8,264 nt of DNA, from contig JBGPOW010000201.1 of the NCBI GenBank assembly GCA_041488235.1, forward strand, positions 1 through 8,264, in the 5' to 3' direction. The position numbers and the translations under genes are program-made. This DNA comes from DP-19 sp041488235 (GTDB lineage: Bacteria; Desulfobacterota; Binatia; UTPRO1). This document shows, one piece after another, positions 5,473-8,264 of the stretch. Within the stretch, counting starts at the first letter, position 1. Each line of letters opens with the position of its first letter. Below the pieces are notes generated by a model. That model worked only from the letters and a program-made list of their open reading frames with translations, was not told where the DNA came from and did not search any database.

Positions 5473-6519
5473 CTACGCCCGAGGTGTTCCCTCGACGACA
5501 CTGATGTTGATCGGCGTCGGCACGATCCGCGTCAGCGTGAACCCGGTGGCGTCGAACAGCGACTGGAACTCCTGCTCGGAACGCTGCCGGCCGCCCGTGT
5601 TGACCAGCATGTTGACGTCGTTCGCCGCCGCGCCGCGACTCGCGAGCGACTGATCGACGTGCGGCGGGTAGATGCCCTCGACGATGAGGAGTGTGCCGGT
5701 CGCAGCCATCGCGCGGCGGCAGTTGCGAAGGATCGTCGTCGCCCGCTCGTCGTCCCAGTCGTGGATGACGTGCTTCAGGAGATACGCGTCGCCGCCGGGG
5801 GGGACCTCCGCGAAGAAATCGCCGCCGACGGCCTGGCAGCGGTCGACGAGTCCGCGTGCAGCAATCTGTTCGCGCGCGCGGGAGACCGCGTGCTCCTGAT
5901 CGAAGACGACCCCATGGAGATGCGGATGCGCGCGAAGAATGCCGATCAGGAGCGCGCCGTTGCCGCCGCCGACGTCGACCAGGGTACGCAAGCGCGAAAA
6001 ATCGTAGTTTGCCGCGACCGCGATCGCGGCGAGCTTCGTGAAATCCGCCATCGCCGCGTCGAAGACGGCGGTCGCCTCCGGATCGCCTGCCATCTCCGCG
6101 AAGTGGTCGACGACACCGCGTTTGCGGAATGCCGGCCCGCCGGTGCGCACGCAATACTCGAGGTCCGCCCACGCGTTCTGAATTCGCGCGCCGGTGAACA
6201 ACCGCACGAGGGCGCGTGCGCTTCCCGGCACGTCGTCGCGCAGACACTCGCCGAGCGCCGTGAGCGCGAACGCGCCGTTTTCCTGTTCGCTGAACACTCC
6301 CGCGGTCGCGAGGAGACGCAGCACGCGACGCAGCGACGTTGCATGCGTAGCGGTCGGCGCGGCGAGCTCTTCGGCCGTGCGCGGGCCGTCCTTCAGCAGA
6401 TCGGCGATCCCGAGGCGCGCGACGAGATCGAGCGCGCGGGTGACGTAGTGACCGGTCGCGAGCTGATACAGCACTGCTTGCGGCGGTAGCGTGGAGGTCG
6501 TGACGTCGTTCGTCGCCAT
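5473..6519 (-). CDS. SAM-dependent O-methyltransferase (Methyltransf_2/COMT-like)
   Basis: A complete 348-residue enzyme. An N-terminal winged-helix dimerisation domain (about 12-90, with LDLVARLGIADLL and SLRRVLRLLATAGVF) precedes a Rossmann methyltransferase domain. SAM motif I is VDVGGGNG (181-188), followed by FDQEH (206-210), GGDFF (232-236) and LKHVIHDWDDE (248-258). H253 is the expected catalytic base, as in plant caffeate O-methyltransferases and bacterial polyketide or carminomycin 4-O-methyltransferases. The C-terminal part shows DVNMLVNTGG and RSEQEF. The acceptor, presumably a phenol or enol hydroxyl, is unknown; no polyketide or phenazine genes lie nearby, so it seems to be a stand-alone gene. 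A good Shine-Dalgarno (AGAGGAG) precedes the ATG at 6519. It lies 120 bp downstream of the cystathionine gamma-synthase gene and has its own candidate promoter. Confidence 0.94.
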   Translation of the reverse strand: MATNDVTTSTLPPQAVLYQLATGHYVTRALDLVARLGIADLLKDGPRTAEELAAPTATHATSLRRVLRLLATAGVFSEQENGAFALTALGECLRDDVPGSARALVRLFTGARIQNAWADLEYCVRTGGPAFRKRGVVDHFAEMAGDPEATAVFDAAMADFTKLAAIAVAANYDFSRLRTLVDVGGGNGALLIGILRAHPHLHGVVFDQEHAVSRAREQIAARGLVDRCQAVGGDFFAEVPPGGDAYLLKHVIHDWDDERATTILRNCRRAMAATGTLLIVEGIYPPHVDQSLASRGAAANDVNMLVNTGGRQRSEQEFQSLFDATGFTLTRIVPTPINISVVEGTPRA

Positions 6520-6553
6520 CGTCTTCTCCTCTCGCGAGGCTGAGCGGCGATAG

Positions 6554-6583
6554 TATGTAGCGCCGCCGTCCAGCGGATCGCAA
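6554..6583 (-). promoter_or_regulatory. Candidate promoter of the O-methyltransferase gene
   Basis: Read on the minus strand, TTGCGA (6583-6578) and TACATA (6559-6554) are separated by 18 bp, about 35 bp upstream of the ATG. The upstream hexamer overlaps a 14-bp sequence, GCAAATCGTGCGCA (6580-6593), that resembles the three repeated elements at 1219-1304 with one base missing. Confidence 0.35.
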
Positions 6584-6611
6584 ATCGTGCGCAGGGCGCC
6601 CCGCGAGCTGC

Positions 6612-6625
6612 CGCGGGTCCCCGCG
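6612..6625 (-). terminator. Small GC hairpin after cystathionine gamma-synthase
   Basis: CGCGG-gtcc-CCGCG forms a 5-bp stem with a 4-nt loop, 15 nt past the TAG stop at 6640. There is no T-tract, so it is at most a weak or factor-dependent terminator. In GC-rich DNA such a stem may also be chance. Confidence 0.2.
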
Positions 6626-6639
6626 TCGTCGACGTGAAG

Positions 6640-7842
6640 CTAGATCCGCTCGAGTGCGGCGGCGAGGTCGGCGATCAAATCGGCGCCGTCCTCGATGCCG
6701 ACCGAGTAGCGAATCAGGTTGTCCTTGATGCCGACCTGGAGGCGCTCCTCGGTGGTGAGCTCGTAGAAGCTCATCAGCGCCGGCTGCTCGATCAGGCTCT
6801 CGACGCCGCCGAGCGAGGGCGCGATGCGCGGGATGCGGCACGCATCGACGACGCGCGAGGCGGTGTCGAGGTCGCCCTCGACCTCGAACGTCACGACGCC
6901 GCCGAAGCCGCGCATCTGGCGGCGCGCGACGTCGTGATTGGGGTGCGTCGGCAGCCCCGGATAGTGCACGCGCACGATCTTCGGATGCGCGGCGAGATAC
7001 TCGGCGATCGCCTGCGCATTCGCGTTCTGCCGCTCGAGGCGAAGCGCGAACGTCTTCAGCCCGCGAATGAGCAGGTACGCCGCGAACGGATCGACGACCG
7101 CGCCCATCACGCCGTGCAGGGCGCGGACGCCGTCGACGAGCTCCTTCGAACCGAGTACCGCGCCGGCCATGATGTCGTTGTGGCCGCCGAGATACTTCGT
7201 TGCCGAGTGGAGAACCAGATCGACGCCGAACTCGAGCGGGCGCTGGTTGTACGGCGTCGCGAACGTCGCGTCGATGATCGTCTTCACACGATGGCGGTGC
7301 CCGATCTCGGCGAAGCGCTCGAGGTCGAGGATGCAGTTGTAGGGGTTCGTCGGCGACTCGCTCAGGAGCACGCGCGTCGTCGGCCGCAGCGCGTCCTCCA
7401 TCGCCTCGAAGTCGCCCGCCGGGACCGTCGACACCTCGATGCCATAGCGGTGCAGGACCGAGTTCAGGAACTGCCGCGTGCGGCGGTACGAGTCGTCGGT
7501 GACGACGACGTGGGCGCCGCGCGAGAGCATGGCGAAGAGCGTCGTGGTGATCGCCGCCATGCCGCTCGCGAAGAGCAGGCAATCCTCGGCGGAGTCGAGC
7601 GCCGCGAGCTTCTCCTCGGCGATCCGCTGCGTCGGGTTGCCGTAGCGGCCGTACTCCTCGCGCGTGATGCGCTCCTCGAAGTAGTCGCGCAGCTCCTGCG
7701 TGTTCACGAACGTGTAGGTCGACGTCTGCACGATCGGCGTCGTGAGCGCGTTGGCGGACTTGCGGCGCGGCTCGCCCGCGTGCACTGCCGCGGTGCTGGG
7801 ACCCGGCTTGCGGGACCCGGGATCCGACGGCTCGTCGGGCAT
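6640..7842 (-). CDS. Cystathionine gamma-synthase, plant-like (Cys/Met-metabolism PLP enzyme)
   Basis: About 400 residues (numbering from the ATG at 7842), a fold type I PLP enzyme. Visible motifs are YGRYGNPT (64-71), SGMAAI (93-98), Y119 stacking on PLP, ESPTNP (162-167), D191 pairing with the pyridine nitrogen, SATKYLGGHND with Schiff-base lysine K216, SLGGVESL (343-350) and the carboxylate-binding R378. The segments YRRTRQF, ATFATPYNQRP and HSATKYLGGHNDIMAG are closer to plant cystathionine gamma-synthase than to E. coli MetB. The expected reaction joins cysteine to an activated homoserine to give cystathionine for methionine synthesis. The plant enzyme uses O-phosphohomoserine. The start overlaps the threonine synthase stop by one base (TGATG) and has GGAG 5 nt upstream; an in-frame GTG at 7845 is the alternative. 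Methionine gamma-lyase or O-acetylhomoserine sulfhydrylase cannot be fully excluded. Confidence 0.9.
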   Translation of the reverse strand: MPDEPSDPGSRKPGPSTAAVHAGEPRRKSANALTTPIVQTSTYTFVNTQELRDYFEERITREEYGRYGNPTQRIAEEKLAALDSAEDCLLFASGMAAITTTLFAMLSRGAHVVVTDDSYRRTRQFLNSVLHRYGIEVSTVPAGDFEAMEDALRPTTRVLLSESPTNPYNCILDLERFAEIGHRHRVKTIIDATFATPYNQRPLEFGVDLVLHSATKYLGGHNDIMAGAVLGSKELVDGVRALHGVMGAVVDPFAAYLLIRGLKTFALRLERQNANAQAIAEYLAAHPKIVRVHYPGLPTHPNHDVARRQMRGFGGVVTFEVEGDLDTASRVVDACRIPRIAPSLGGVESLIEQPALMSFYELTTEERLQVGIKDNLIRYSVGIEDGADLIADLAAALERI

Positions 7843-8264
7843 CACGACTCCAGGAGACGGGCGCGCTCGACGTGCTTCGCGATCGCGTCCGCGACCCGGC
7901 GCGGCTCCGCGGGAATCTCGACCGGCAGGTTCTGGTACGTCGGCCGTACGCCCGGCAGGGTGCCGAGATGATAGGCGGTCTTCTGATCGGCGAACTTGAG
8001 GCCGTGCGCCGTCGAGATGACGACGACGCGGTCGTGCGAGCGGATGATCTTGCGCTCGACGAGCTTGCGGAGCGCGGCGAGCGCGACGCCGGTGTGCGGG
8101 CAGTTGAACATGCCCGTGCGGTCGGCGCGCGCCGCCTCGTCGGCGAGCTCCTGCTCGCTCGCCTGCTCGACGACGCCGTCGAACCGCTGCAAGGTGCGAA
8201 TCGCGCGCCGCACGCTCACCGGGTTGCCGATCTGGATCGCGCTCGCGAGCGTCTCTTGCGCCGC
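7842..8264 (-). CDS. thrC: Threonine synthase, C-terminal part (cut by window edge)
   Basis: The last 140 residues of a PLP-dependent threonine synthase, in frame from the right edge at 8264 to a TGA at 7844-7842. The fragment reads ASAIQIGNPVSVRRAI, then TGMFNCPHTGVALAAL and VVVISTAHGLKFADQKTAYH. The CPHTGVA and STAHGLKF motifs match the plant-type enzyme closely. The enzyme converts O-phosphohomoserine to threonine. The catalytic lysine and any N-terminal regulatory domain lie outside the window. It is followed directly by cystathionine gamma-synthase with a TGATG overlap, so the two are surely one transcript. A GTG at 8219 could look like a start but falls inside the conserved core (the V of GNPVS), so it is not the gene's beginning. 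Confidence 0.93.
   Translation of the reverse strand, partial: AAQETLASAIQIGNPVSVRRAIRTLQRFDGVVEQASEQELADEAARADRTGMFNCPHTGVALAALRKLVERKIIRSHDRVVVISTAHGLKFADQKTAYHLGTLPGVRPTYQNLPVEIPAEPRRVADAIAKHVERARLLES

Noticed and set aside
5459..7582. 707-codon minus-strand open frame across the methyltransferase and cystathionine gamma-synthase genes
   Set aside because: It spans two real genes and the gap between them in a different frame, with an Arg/Ala/Pro-rich product; a GC-rich shadow.

Overview
The window is GC-rich bacterial chromosomal DNA (roughly two-thirds G+C by eye), densely coded on both strands. The monothiol glutaredoxin/BolA pair, the ClC-CBS protein and the plant-like threonine synthase and cystathionine gamma-synthase suggest a proteobacterium-like or deltaproteobacterium/Myxococcota/Binatota-like lineage, often seen as environmental genomes. 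The sequence alone does not fix the taxon.

Left block (1-826, minus strand): an XRE-cupin transcription regulator and a GNAT acetyltransferase cut by the window edge. They overlap by four bases and look like a small self-regulated accessory pair. Region 827-1344 (about 520 bp) has no convincing full gene. It holds the regulator's extended -10 promoter, an outward-facing promoter followed by an inverted repeat that matches the FadR-type GntR operator pattern, a short 36-codon reading frame with a good Shine-Dalgarno that leads nowhere, and three copies of a 17-bp element containing the palindrome GTGCGCAC. It looks like a junction or decayed mobile-element scar.

Middle: a ClC anion channel/antiporter with CBS and TrkA-C-like cytoplasmic domains (1345-3390, minus). 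It is divergent, across 53 bp, from a plus-strand run of bolA/ibaG-like, grxD-like, SDR oxidoreductase and VOC-fold genes (3444-5444). BolA and the CGFS glutaredoxin form the known [2Fe-2S] partner pair. The SDR follows after 14 bp and the VOC gene after 54 bp, so all four may be one transcript.

Right block (5473-8264, minus): an O-methyltransferase of the plant COMT/Methyltransf_2 type with its own probable promoter, then cystathionine gamma-synthase preceded by threonine synthase (cut by the right edge), joined by a TGATG stop/start overlap. The threonine synthase and cystathionine gamma-synthase both resemble the plant enzymes, which compete for O-phosphohomoserine. This pair would place the Thr/Met branch point in one transcript and is the most interesting biology here. 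I saw no tRNA, rRNA, CRISPR array or intact transposase. I did not find an evident wholly new multi-gene system.
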